A stretch of DNA of 64,000 nucleotides, taken from contig NZ_QJVJ01000009.1 in the NCBI RefSeq assembly GCF_003217775.1, forward strand, positions 310,001 through 374,000, given 5' to 3'. Of the stretch, positions 17,026 through 25,029 are shown piece after piece. This stretch comes from Paenibacillus flagellatus (lineage in GTDB: Bacteria; Bacillota; Bacilli; Paenibacillales; NBRC-103111). The notes beneath the pieces are model-generated. The model ran no database searches. It worked only from the letters and a program-made list of their open reading frames with translations, and was not told the origin of the DNA. The first letter of the stretch is position 1; each line of letters starts with the position of its first letter. The position numbers and the translations under genes are program-made.

Positions 17026-18624
17026 TTATTCGTTCCATCGCCACTGCTCGATGTTGTCGGTCACCGGCCAGCCGTGGCCGTGCGGATGGATCGGCTGCTT
17101 GCCGATATCCAGCTTTTCGTTCACGACATACAAATGGTCGATATTGACGAGCCACGCCCAAGGCGCGTCGCCCAAAGCGCTGACGCCGGTTTTGCCGTCC
17201 CATTGCGCTTTTTTCCAATATTCGTAGGCATCCTCCTCGCGGGTCGCCTTGAGCGCCTTGCTCATCCACTCGTCGACCGTCGGATTGCCGTAATAGCCGG
17301 TGTTGTAGTATTCGACTCCTTTATACTTGCTGCTGTACAAGTTGTACATTTCGAGCGGATCGTTGCTGCCCCAGCCCATCAGTACCGGGTTCGCGTGCAT
17401 GAGCGTCTTGATGTCGTCCCAGCTTTTGCCCAGCACGTCGACCTGAAGGCCGATCGGCTTCAGCATGTCGGCGACGGCGAGCGCGAGCGACTGGCGATTC
17501 ATGTCGCCGGCCGGGTAGTAGAGGGACAGCTGCGCTTTCGTCGAGCCTTTCTCGAGTACGCCGTCGCCGTTCGCGTCGGTCCAGCCCGCATCGGCGAGCA
17601 GTTTTTTCGCTGCGGCCGGATCGCCGTCGGCGATGGCGGCGCTCGGATTCCACCACGGCAGTCCGTCGTTGACGGTGAAAGCGGGCGTCCCGTATCCTTC
17701 CAGCACGCCTTGCACGAGCGCCTTCCGGTCGATCGCCGCATTGATCGCTTTGCGCACCGCCGGGTCGGCCGTCACGTCGTTGCCGATCGGGTAGCCCTCC
17801 TTCGTTTTGGCACCGGCGGGGACGACCGGGAAGGCGATGCCGCGGTTGTCGACGGTGCGGACCGATTCGAGCCGCATGCCGTCGATCTTTTGCTTGCTGA
17901 AGGCGGCGGGGATGTAGGCGATATCGACTTTGCCGGCTTTGGCCGCGGCGAAGGCGGTATCTTCGTTCAGGAACAGAAACGTCAGCTTGCGAAAAGCGGG
18001 CTTGGCGCCGTAGTAGTCCGGGTTCGCCTCGACGATCGCCTGCTGTCCTTGGTCCCATTGGACGAGCTTGTACGGACCGGAGCCGATCGGATGCCGGGCG
18101 TAATCCGCGCCGTAGGCGTGCTTCGGAACGATGCCCGTCGAGACGAGCTGCGTCGTGAAGGTGGACTGCGCTTCCTTCAGCGTAAACCGGACCGTATATT
18201 CGTCCGGGGCTTCGACGGCTTTCAGGTTCGTCAGGTCGATGACGGAGCCGTTGCCCGCCGCCGTCTCGAAGGTGAATGTCACGTCGGCCGACGTGACCGG
18301 CTTGCCGTCGGAAAATGTGGCGTCCTTGCGCAGCCGCACCGTGTAGGTCGTACCGTCGCCGCTCACTTCGTAGCTTTCGGCCAGATCGCCCTCGATTTTC
18401 ATCTGCGAGTCCCGCTTCAGCAGCGTGCTTTGAAACAGCGGCGAGCCGTACCGGCCCCAGCCGGTCGTCGGATCGAAGCCGGTTTCCGGCTCGGCGCCGA
18501 CGGCGAGCACGAGCTCGTCCTTCGGCCGGTCCTGCGGCTGTGGCCGTCCGGCCGTCGAGCAGCCCGCGAGCAGGGCGACCGCCAACAGCGACAGCGCCAT
18601 CGCCCGCCATGGTCGTGTAAACAT
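17026..18624 (-). CDS. nikA: nickel/peptide-type solute-binding lipoprotein (NikA-like)
   Basis: 532 residues; ATG 18624 with GGAGGGA 7 nt upstream. Lipobox LLAGC at about residues 18-22. SBP_bac_5 family (cluster C): GDLAESYEVSGDGTTYTVRL, FSDGKPVTSADVTFTFE, IGSGPYKLVQW and KAINAAIDRKALV. It captures the ligand outside the membrane for NikBC. The protein is not close to Escherichia coli NikA by eye, so nickel, a nickel-ligand complex or an opine metallophore are all possible; the NikR gene upstream makes a metal likely. Confidence 0.85.
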   Translation of the reverse strand: MFTRPWRAMALSLLAVALLAGCSTAGRPQPQDRPKDELVLAVGAEPETGFDPTTGWGRYGSPLFQSTLLKRDSQMKIEGDLAESYEVSGDGTTYTVRLRKDATFSDGKPVTSADVTFTFETAAGNGSVIDLTNLKAVEAPDEYTVRFTLKEAQSTFTTQLVSTGIVPKHAYGADYARHPIGSGPYKLVQWDQGQQAIVEANPDYYGAKPAFRKLTFLFLNEDTAFAAAKAGKVDIAYIPAAFSKQKIDGMRLESVRTVDNRGIAFPVVPAGAKTKEGYPIGNDVTADPAVRKAINAAIDRKALVQGVLEGYGTPAFTVNDGLPWWNPSAAIADGDPAAAKKLLADAGWTDANGDGVLEKGSTKAQLSLYYPAGDMNRQSLALAVADMLKPIGLQVDVLGKSWDDIKTLMHANPVLMGWGSNDPLEMYNLYSSKYKGVEYYNTGYYGNPTVDEWMSKALKATREEDAYEYWKKAQWDGKTGVSALGDAPWAWLVNIDHLYVVNEKLDIGKQPIHPHGHGWPVTDNIEQWRWNE

Positions 18625-18655
18625 GATTGATCCCTCCGTTTTTTCGTCCGGTAGC

Positions 18656-18690
18656 ACAATTACCGAATATTGTAACACAGTGTGAAGGAG
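18656..18690 (-). promoter_or_regulatory. candidate nikA promoter with ACAAT/ATTGT dyad
   Basis: On the minus strand a TACAAT -10-like hexamer lies about 48 nt before the nikA ATG, inside an ACAAT-N8-ATTGT dyad (18656-18673). The -35 is weak (TTCCGC). The dyad does not resemble the Escherichia coli NikR site (GTATGA-N16-TCATAC), so its owner is uncertain. Confidence 0.3.
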
Positions 18691-19140
18691 GGCGGAACGA
18701 CTTCTTCCGGTCTTTTTTATGGGGGAAGAGGGGAGGCGGATTGGGGAAGGCGGGAGCAAGAAATAGTCAAACGGATGCGATTGACGGGGATCGGGCCCAA
18801 GAATGAAGCCGGGTGCGAATCAGGTGCGAACGCGCACTTTCTTGGCTGACCCGCTTCGTTTGGCAACCGGTTAGGTACAACTGTACGTAAGTGGCGCCGG
18901 ATCGGCCGACAAAAGGGAGTCGCGGTACATGGGCGGTTAGTGCTCCGGCGTAGGCGTACTCCGTTAACGGTGGTGTCGGGAGGGAAAGATGCCGGAACGG
19001 GCGGTATTGCGCGCATCCATGCAAGCAGTAAGACAGACATGATGTCCATCGTAATACCGTGCCCATGCTCGATACCGTGGTTAAGCTCGTGCTCGTACTG
19101 TGCATGCTTATGCCCATCCGCGCTTACATACCCAGGCTGC
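18691..19140. other. gap between nikR and nikA: one dyad and a decayed His-codon tract
   Basis: No convincing gene. A 20-bp dyad TTAgGTACA-AC-TGTACgTAA lies at 18871-18890 and is a possible operator. Positions about 19023-19140 read, in a minus-strand frame other than that of nikR, as a further His/Glu-rich stretch (GHKHAQYEHELNHGIEHGHG), as if an older, longer NikR tail had been cut off by a frameshift. Nothing else seen. Confidence 0.4.
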
Positions 19141-19308
19141 ACATACGCATCCCCTATCCGTGCCCGTGTCCATGCCCACTGTCCCGCTTATGAGTATGTG
19201 CATGCTCATGACCATACCCATACCCATGCTCATGGTCATGCTCGTGCTCATGCCCATGCTCATGCTCATGCTCATGCCCATGCTCATGCCCATGCTCATG
19301 CTCATGCC
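19141..19308. repeat. imperfect hexanucleotide microsatellite coding the NikR tail
   Basis: Repeats of CATGAG/CATGGG-type hexamers (read on the minus strand) with the densest run at 19201-19308. Each hexamer encodes His-Glu or His-Gly. Slippage in units of 6 keeps frame and would lengthen or shorten the tail; other slips would truncate it. Confidence 0.85.
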
Positions 19309-19726
19309 GCTCGTCCACGTACGTGACCGACAGCTCGCAGTACAGGACGCCGCGCTGCACCTGGATTTGCTCTTGCAGCTCCCTCAGTCTCGCCATCCGG
19401 CCGCGGACGGCGATGATTTCGAGACATTGGTCGTGGTTCAGATGGATATGCATGTTGGAGATGATTTCCCGATGAAAACGATGCTGAAGCTCCATGAGCA
19501 CCAAGGGCAGCTCGCTGACCTGGTGGTCGTAGACCATGACGATCGTCCCGGCGACCAGCTGCTCCGGCAGCAGGCGGCTCGGCTGAAGCATCGCCTTGCG
19601 CGCCAGGTCGCGAATCGCTTCCGACCGGTTCGTGTACCCCTGCTCGGCGATGTATAAATCGAATTGCTGGATCAGGTCGGACGGCATCGAGACGCCGAAT
19701 CGGACCAACTCGTCTTTGCCGGACAT
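19154..19726 (-). CDS. nikR: nickel-responsive repressor NikR with a 50-residue His-rich tail
   Basis: 190 residues; ATG 19726 with GGAGG 5 nt upstream. Ribbon-helix-helix N-terminus (RFGVSMPSDLIQQFDLYI, NRSEAIRDLARKA). The ACT-like nickel domain keeps the square-planar site by alignment with Escherichia coli NikR: His82 or His85 (QHRFHRE), His93 and His95 (MHIHLNHD) and Cys101 (QCLEI). Normal NikR ends near residue 138; here an additional tail, residues 141-190, alternates His with Glu and Gly (HEHEHGHEHGHEHEHEHGHE and on). The tail could buffer or sense nickel. Located upstream of the importer operon on the same strand; the expected role is to repress nik genes when nickel is sufficient. 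Confidence 0.92.
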   Translation of the reverse strand: MSGKDELVRFGVSMPSDLIQQFDLYIAEQGYTNRSEAIRDLARKAMLQPSRLLPEQLVAGTIVMVYDHQVSELPLVLMELQHRFHREIISNMHIHLNHDQCLEIIAVRGRMARLRELQEQIQVQRGVLYCELSVTYVDERHEHEHGHEHGHEHEHEHGHEHEHDHEHGYGYGHEHAHTHKRDSGHGHGHG

Positions 19727-20623
19727 ATGCTCCTCCGCTCGCGATGATGGATTATTTCAAGATTGTAGCATGCCGGGTCCGGTTTGACGAGTGCGGCAGG
19801 GAGGCGTGACGAGCGACGAGCGAAAGGTTGAAGCGTGTATCCGGGTTCGCCCCCATGTGCCCGTCTCCCGGGAGCGCAGACGTATTTTCGGGCTGCGATG
19901 TACGTGCTGCAAAGCCGTAGAAGCTCTCAAAGGCCTTTTTACCTCTTTTAGGATCGCCGTTTTTCACTTGTGATGCCGCGTGCGATGTCGAAACCCACGT
20001 ATCGGATGAAGGTTGGATCGCATTAAAGGGAAATGATCCTGTTAATTTTTTACCTGTTTACGAGACACGGGCAACGAAATGGAATTTCTCCCGCTAATTT
20101 CAGTCAAAACCGCCTGTCATCGGCCACTAGGCCTATTTAGCTGGAGGGTTTCCATCAAAAGCTTCGTATCCAGGCCCATCGTCCGAAATAAAGGGATGTT
20201 TTCCTGCTACCGATCCGCCGTCTAGAACCGTTTCACACAGGGTCCGACGTTCGCGCCGACCGCGAAGACGCGGACTGTCCGCAAACAGACAGAGGGAGCC
20301 CGTCTCACCCGAGAAGCAGGGGCTGCGTCTCTCCCGGGGATTTCGGGTCATCCCGTACCGACTACGGACTCCGTCACCTCGTCCCGGTTCCGGACGGTGT
20401 CCGCGAACAGCGGCGACTCGAGGGGGGCCGCTTCTTCCGCCGCTAGCCGGGGAGTGTCGCCACGCGGACGTTCTTGCTAAGCCGAAGAAGTGCGCCAGAG
20501 ACTTTTTTTGCCTATTCGAAAAGGATTTGGGCCGGCAATCGGGAATTGGTGATCCATCTTGTTCAAAAAAGGTCGGCGGATGGCATCTCTCTACATGGGG
20601 CGATTCCAACGAGGGAGGAAGGT
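19727..20623. other. gene-poor 0.9-kb region between nikR and the sigma-factor gene
   Basis: No reading frame here has a ribosome site, a domain or consistent codon use. A minus-strand frame at 19752-19967 is open but unsupported. There are short inverted pieces (for example CGCGAAGACGCGGACTGTCCGC near 20260) but no clear terminator, tRNA or riboswitch. It must hold the divergent promoters of nikR and the sigma gene; I could not place them with confidence. Confidence 0.5.
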
Positions 20624-22426
20624 ATGGAGGACGTGACGGATTTGGCGGGGGGATCAGTCGGGGGTGAGAGCGGCGCGGACAGGCGGACCGGCGGCGACCG
20701 GGAACTGGTCGAACGGGCGCGGCAAGGAGATACCGAGGCGTTCGGCGAGCTGATCGGGAAGCACCGGAGCAGGGCGCGGGGGTGGGCCGAACGGATGACC
20801 GGCGACCCGCATATGGCCGACGATATCGTACAGGATGCGCTCATTCGCGCTTTCTTGCACATGGGGTCGCTTGCCGATACGAGCCGATTCCTTCCTTGGC
20901 TCCATCGGATCGTCCGCAATCAAGCGAACATGCGCCTTCGCCGGGGCGGGCCGCACCGGAGGGAGAAGCCGTTCGCATCGTTCGGGACGGGGGACGGCGG
21001 CGACCGGGTCGATTGGGGGGATCTGGACAGCGTTCTGCGCCATCTCGCGCGCACGGCGGCGGACGAGGCGGCGAACGATCGGGATCCGGCGGAAAGCTTG
21101 CTGCGCAAAGAAACGTACGAAACGATCCATGCGCTGCTTCATTGTCTCAGCGAGAAGGAGCGGGGGATATTCCAAGCTTATTTTTTTCGCCAGCTGAGTC
21201 CGGAGCAGATCGCCGACTTGTACCGGATGACGACGGGGTCGATCTACACGTATATCCACCGCTCCCGGAAGAAGCTGCGCCAGGAGCACATCCGCGTCTC
21301 CCTCGGTTTATCGCCCGTACGGAAGGGAGGGGACGGCTTGGTACGGCACAACGTTCTGGCGCTGCCGGAATGGCCGGCGCATCGTTCGACGAAGACGACG
21401 TTTATGGACGGGATCGCACGCCTGCTGGACGCGATCGGGGACCGGCGGGAGACGGCCGAGCTGATGGGCGTATCCTTGTTCGCGTTCCGTATGAAAATCT
21501 CGGATCGATCGACGTTCGCCGACGGCATCTACATGTTCGATTGGAAGGAAGCGTTCACCGCGACTATGCGGGAGTTCGGCTATCGCGCCGCCGTACTGTG
21601 CGGGCAGCTGGCGGATTCGCCCGCTCCGCTGCTCGGCGCCGTGGAACGGTTCCCGGTCGTGCTGCCGGTGGAGGAGTCGGTGCTGCCGTTTATCCGCAAG
21701 CACCTCGATCGCGGAAAGCCGCTGCTGTACTTCGACACCTCTACGGCCAGACCATACGTTCACGAATGGTCGGTGCTGTACGGGTATGACGACGACCGGC
21801 GGATCGTTTACTTGACCGACCCGGCGTTTCCGGAGGGGAAGACGATGTCGTACGACGACGTGATCGACAATCCGATCCGGTTTTTGGCGGCCGTCGAGGG
21901 CGATCCGCACGATCGCGACGGAACGGCGGGGACGCGCGAGCGGGAGGCGGATCGCCGACGGCGGGCGGATCGCACCGTCCGGCTCGCAGTCCGTTTCGCC
22001 AAGCAAGGCTGCGAATACGTGCCCATGACGAACTACTTGCGCTATACGTCGGGCTTGGCGGCCTACGATCGGTGGATCGGTCATCTTCGCGGGAGGCATA
22101 CCGAGCCGAACCGGTACGGGCTCGGACAGCTGGCGATGGTATACGCCGACGCCCGCCGTCAGGCGGCGGATTATTTGCGCGGCGCTCCGTTCGAAGGGGA
22201 AGCGATGCGGCTGACGCTGCTCGCTTCGGAGGCGTACGAACAGGCGGCGGAGGCGCTCGGCAAGCTGAGCGGGGCAATGCCGTTCGTCCGTACGTCCGAG
22301 AGGCTGGAGCCGGATGCGCGAGAGAGGTGCGCCGTCCATGTCGAACAAGCTCGGGCGTTCGAGGCGGCCGCCGTCGGCTACTTGGAAAAAGCGATCGAAT
22401 CGATGGGAGAGGGGATTACCGGATGA
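20624..22426 (+). CDS. ECF-type sigma factor fused to a large C-terminal C39/BtrH_N-like module
   Basis: 600 residues; ATG 20624 has GGGAGGAAGG just upstream. Residues 25-107 are sigma region 2 (RARQGDTEAFGELIGKH, DDIVQDALIRAF, FLPWLHRIVRNQANMRL); residues about 163-222 are region 4 (LSEKERGIFQAYFFRQLSPE, then IYTYIHRSRKKLRQ). Ordinary ECF factors end here. The remaining 380 residues hold a papain/C39-like half (LLDAIGDRRETAELMGVSLF, WSVLYGYDDDRRIVYLTDP) reminiscent of BtrH N-terminal domains, then a helical part (residues about 427-600). A catalytic Cys is not evident where expected (RSTKTTFMDG). The stop overlaps the next gene by 4 bp. Probably a sensor-fused transcription factor; targets unknown. 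Confidence 0.8.
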   Translation: MEDVTDLAGGSVGGESGADRRTGGDRELVERARQGDTEAFGELIGKHRSRARGWAERMTGDPHMADDIVQDALIRAFLHMGSLADTSRFLPWLHRIVRNQANMRLRRGGPHRREKPFASFGTGDGGDRVDWGDLDSVLRHLARTAADEAANDRDPAESLLRKETYETIHALLHCLSEKERGIFQAYFFRQLSPEQIADLYRMTTGSIYTYIHRSRKKLRQEHIRVSLGLSPVRKGGDGLVRHNVLALPEWPAHRSTKTTFMDGIARLLDAIGDRRETAELMGVSLFAFRMKISDRSTFADGIYMFDWKEAFTATMREFGYRAAVLCGQLADSPAPLLGAVERFPVVLPVEESVLPFIRKHLDRGKPLLYFDTSTARPYVHEWSVLYGYDDDRRIVYLTDPAFPEGKTMSYDDVIDNPIRFLAAVEGDPHDRDGTAGTREREADRRRRADRTVRLAVRFAKQGCEYVPMTNYLRYTSGLAAYDRWIGHLRGRHTEPNRYGLGQLAMVYADARRQAADYLRGAPFEGEAMRLTLLASEAYEQAAEALGKLSGAMPFVRTSERLEPDARERCAVHVEQARAFEAAAVGYLEKAIESMGEGITG

Positions 22427-23532
22427 TTGAACTGCGCTTTGCGACGGAAATATCGTATAACATGCATCAGGTGAATGCGGCGAAGGAATCGTTCGAGCGG
22501 GCGAAGCCCGGCGTCACGATCGTCGTCGAGCAATATTCGGATTATTTCGAAATGATGCGCGCGTACAAGTCGGACGCTCCGCCCGATATGATGGAGACGG
22601 GCGGCCTGCAGATGAGCAACGCCGACGGCGTTTTCGTCGACTTGAACCCGTTTGTCGCCGAGGACGGGCTGGAGGAGGATCTGTACCCGGGCTTGATGAG
22701 AGCGGCCCGGCATTTCGGCGCGCTATACGGGCTTCCGGTGGAAGTGAGCGCCCCGTTGATCGTATACGACAAGGAAGCGTTCGATCGCGAGGGACTCGCA
22801 TATCCGTCGGAAGACTGGACGTGGGACGATATGGTCGGGCTGGCGAAGCGGTTGACCGTTCGAGACGGGCAGGGCGCCGCGAGACGGTTCGGCCTTGAGC
22901 TCGGGATCGACGTCGAATGGTTCGAGCCGTTCGTCATGCGCAACGGAGGATCGTACCTCGCTCCGGACGGAGCGACGTCGAGAGGGTACGCGGACAGTCC
23001 CGCAACGGTGGAAGCGTACCGGATGCTGGTCGACGCTTACGCGAGGCACGGGATCGTCCGCAAGCCGAACGAGCCGATGGCGGCGGATGCCGAGGGCGGA
23101 GGAGCGGCCATGACGTTCGCCTTCTCCTGGCATGCGGAACACCAATTTCGGAATCAGGAGCGTTACGGCGTCGTCGGGCTGCCGAATATGCCGGGGCAAG
23201 TCCAAGCGAACATGATCTATATGGGCGGAGCCGGCGTGACGGCGAAGTCGGCGCACCCCCGGCTCGCTTGGGAGTTTCTGCGCCATTACGTCGTCGATTG
23301 CCCTTCGTGGACGCCGCCGATCGCAAAATCGCAGGCGGAACGGCGCGGATTCACCGGACATCCGTTGTTTTCCCGGTATTTGGAGGAGCTGGACCGCGTA
23401 CAAGTAAGCGGGTTTTTCCTGAGCCGGAGGTGGAACGCCTCCCGCCAGCTGATCAACGAAGATATCCAAAGGATGATTACCGAGGGAGCCGATGTCGTGC
23501 AGACGCTGCGGTCCTGGTCGAGGTATGCGTAA
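22423..23532 (+). CDS. solute-binding-protein fold (SBP type 1/8) without signal peptide
   Basis: 369 residues; ATG 22423 overlaps the sigma-factor stop (ATGA), so the two are translationally coupled. The fold is that of extracellular sugar-type binding proteins: LYGLPVEVSAPLIVYDKEAF, WTWDDMVGLAKRL, GAAMTFAFSWHAEH, YGVVGLPNMPG and GGAGVTAKSAHPRLAWEFL. The N-terminus begins directly with the first strand (MIELRFATEISYNMHQV), with no hydrophobic leader or lipobox, and no permease genes follow. I infer a cytoplasmic ligand sensor working with the sigma factor. A mis-set start is unlikely, because upstream sequence is the coding end of the sigma gene. Confidence 0.82.
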   Translation: MIELRFATEISYNMHQVNAAKESFERAKPGVTIVVEQYSDYFEMMRAYKSDAPPDMMETGGLQMSNADGVFVDLNPFVAEDGLEEDLYPGLMRAARHFGALYGLPVEVSAPLIVYDKEAFDREGLAYPSEDWTWDDMVGLAKRLTVRDGQGAARRFGLELGIDVEWFEPFVMRNGGSYLAPDGATSRGYADSPATVEAYRMLVDAYARHGIVRKPNEPMAADAEGGGAAMTFAFSWHAEHQFRNQERYGVVGLPNMPGQVQANMIYMGGAGVTAKSAHPRLAWEFLRHYVVDCPSWTPPIAKSQAERRGFTGHPLFSRYLEELDRVQVSGFFLSRRWNASRQLINEDIQRMITEGADVVQTLRSWSRYA

Positions 23533-23932
23533 AGACGAGGAGCGAAAGCAAGAAGGGAGTTGCCGCGATCGGCGCTGCCTGCTTCAACGGACGCTGACGG
23601 TGAGCGGCTTGTGGCGGAATGCCGGGCCGTCTCCCTGCCGGGAGAGGCGTCCCGCTGCCTCTGCGATCGTATTCTCCGAAACGAAAGGCCGTCCGGAACG
23701 TTCCGGACGGCTGTTTCTCGTTCTAGCCGAGGCCAATCGGCGTTTTTCAGCCTTGGTTTTGCTTGATTTCGTTCGGGAGGGAGACCGGTTCGGCGTCCGC
23801 TTCCTGCCGATTGCGATTTTGCGCTTTGTCGCGTTTTTACAATACCGGGGCGGGCGGGCTTGGCTATACTGTACAATACGAGCGGCGAACGAGCCCGCCA
23901 AGAGAACCGCATTCGAACGGAGGAGACGCTTC
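23533..23932. other. 400-bp gap: terminator and promoter region, no gene
   Basis: Apart from the terminator at 23688-23723 it holds only weak promoter boxes (TATACT at about 23873 and TACAAT at about 23880) upstream of the SRPBCC gene. No ribosome site with a plausible frame seen. Confidence 0.45.
23688..23723 (+). terminator. intrinsic terminator after the sigma/SBP operon
   Basis: Perfect 11-bp stem GCCGTCCGGAA / TTCCGGACGGC with a 2-nt centre, followed by TGTTTCTCGTTCT. Starts about 155 bp after the SBP stop. Confidence 0.65.
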
Positions 23933-24385
23933 ATGGAAGAGTTGAAATATGTCATCTATATCGGGGCGAAGCCGGAGGACGTTTGGCGGATATTCGTGAC
24001 GCCGGAAGGGACGAAGGCGATCTTTTTCGGCTGCATCCTCGAGTCGACGTTCGAGGTCGGGGCTCCTTACCGGTACGTAGGGCCGGGCAACGACGGCGAT
24101 CAGACGGTTCACGTATACGGCACGGTACTGGAATTCGAAGAGAACCGCCGCATGAGCTACACGGAGCATGCGGGACCGTCTTACCGCGACAATCACGCCG
24201 AGCTGGAGACGAGAATAACGCTTACGCTGGAGCCGGTGGGCGGCTGCACGAAGCTGACGCTCGTGAACGATCGGTGGCCGGACAACCATCCGTCCTATGA
24301 AAGCACGAAAGAAAGCTGGCCGATGATTTTGAGCAACGTGAAAACGTACGCGGAGACGGGGAAAACGCTGGACTTCGGCTGGTGA
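23933..24385 (+). CDS. SRPBCC (AHSA1-like) domain protein
   Basis: 150 residues; ATG 23933 with ACGGAGGAGA upstream. AHSA1-like START fold: YVIYIGAKPEDVWRIFVTP, FEVGAPYRYVG, GTVLEFEENRRMSYTEH and the C-terminal helix WPMILSNVKTYAETG ending in LDFGW. The ligand is unknown. It shares the fold but not close sequence with the gene at 5420. Monocistronic or followed by the DUF6157 gene 85 bp later. Confidence 0.85.
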   Translation: MEELKYVIYIGAKPEDVWRIFVTPEGTKAIFFGCILESTFEVGAPYRYVGPGNDGDQTVHVYGTVLEFEENRRMSYTEHAGPSYRDNHAELETRITLTLEPVGGCTKLTLVNDRWPDNHPSYESTKESWPMILSNVKTYAETGKTLDFGW

Positions 24386-24470
24386 GCTTGCGCGCCTGCC
24401 TGCCTTGAAACGGCGCGTCGAATGGGCGATAATGCGGATATAGGCAACATAACGGGAGGTTGACTCGCTA

Positions 24471-24896
24471 GTGGAGTGGAATTACTACAATACGTTCATT
24501 ACGGTCGCTCCGGATTGTCCCGCCAAGCAAGCCGAGGTGCCGCCGGACAAGAAGGGCGGGAAGACGAAGCCGGGCATCGAGTTCGAGCTCGCGTCGCAGC
24601 GGCCGTACGGGTATACGCAGGAAGAGCTGCTGTACGAGGTGCACGTTCGGCACAAGCAAATCCCCGCAGAGGAATTGGAAGCGAGCGGCACGCGAATCCG
24701 GGACGAATTTCTCCAAAAGCCGCAGCCGTGCTTGAGAGCGTCCATGCTTCCGAAAAAATACGGATGGGGCATCCATTTCAACGAGGAAGGGAAGCTGGCG
24801 TTAATTCCCATCGAATCGGAGACGTACCGCAGCTTCGTCGAGGGCGAGCGGCCCGGCGTGAGGCTGGTGGCGGCGATGCGCAACAGCAAAAAATAA
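24471..24896 (+). CDS. DUF6157 family protein
   Basis: 141 residues; GTG 24471 lies 11 nt after GGGAGG. It matches the small soluble DUF6157 family by its opening EWNYYNTFITVAPDCPAKQ, the middle YGYTQEELLYEVHVRHKQIP and the end LPKKYGWGIHFNEEGKLALI. Function unknown in the family. No signal peptide or membrane helix. A strong terminator follows at once. Confidence 0.8.
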   Translation: MEWNYYNTFITVAPDCPAKQAEVPPDKKGGKTKPGIEFELASQRPYGYTQEELLYEVHVRHKQIPAEELEASGTRIRDEFLQKPQPCLRASMLPKKYGWGIHFNEEGKLALIPIESETYRSFVEGERPGVRLVAAMRNSKK

Positions 24897-24925
24897 CGTG
24901 TCCGATCAAGCGGACACGACACGAA

Positions 24926-24970
24926 AGGTTTTCGGCAGCCCCCGGGAGGGTCGCCGAAAACCTTTTTTTT
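24926..24970 (+). terminator. strong intrinsic terminator after the DUF6157 gene
   Basis: Perfect 11-bp stem AGGTTTTCGGC / GCCGAAAACCT with a 16-nt loop and eight T. A small extra hairpin GTGTCCG/CGGACAC precedes it at 24898-24917. Confidence 0.92.
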
Positions 24971-25029
24971 GGGAATGCGGCATTTACGCGATACATCGCG
25001 GAACGTGCCGGCGATCGTCATTGCGACGG

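Noticed and set aside
18625-19153. Canonical NikR operator (GTATGA-N16-TCATAC) before nikA
   Set aside because: Not found. Only unrelated dyads are present, so the NikR target site remains unidentified.
19141-19308. Possible CRISPR-like repeat array
   Set aside because: The units are 6 bp with no spacers; they are codons for a His-rich protein tail.
19752-19967. Open frame on the minus strand upstream of nikR (starts MKNGDPKRGKKAFE)
   Set aside because: No ribosome site, no domain, and codon use unlike neighbours; I could not support it as a gene.
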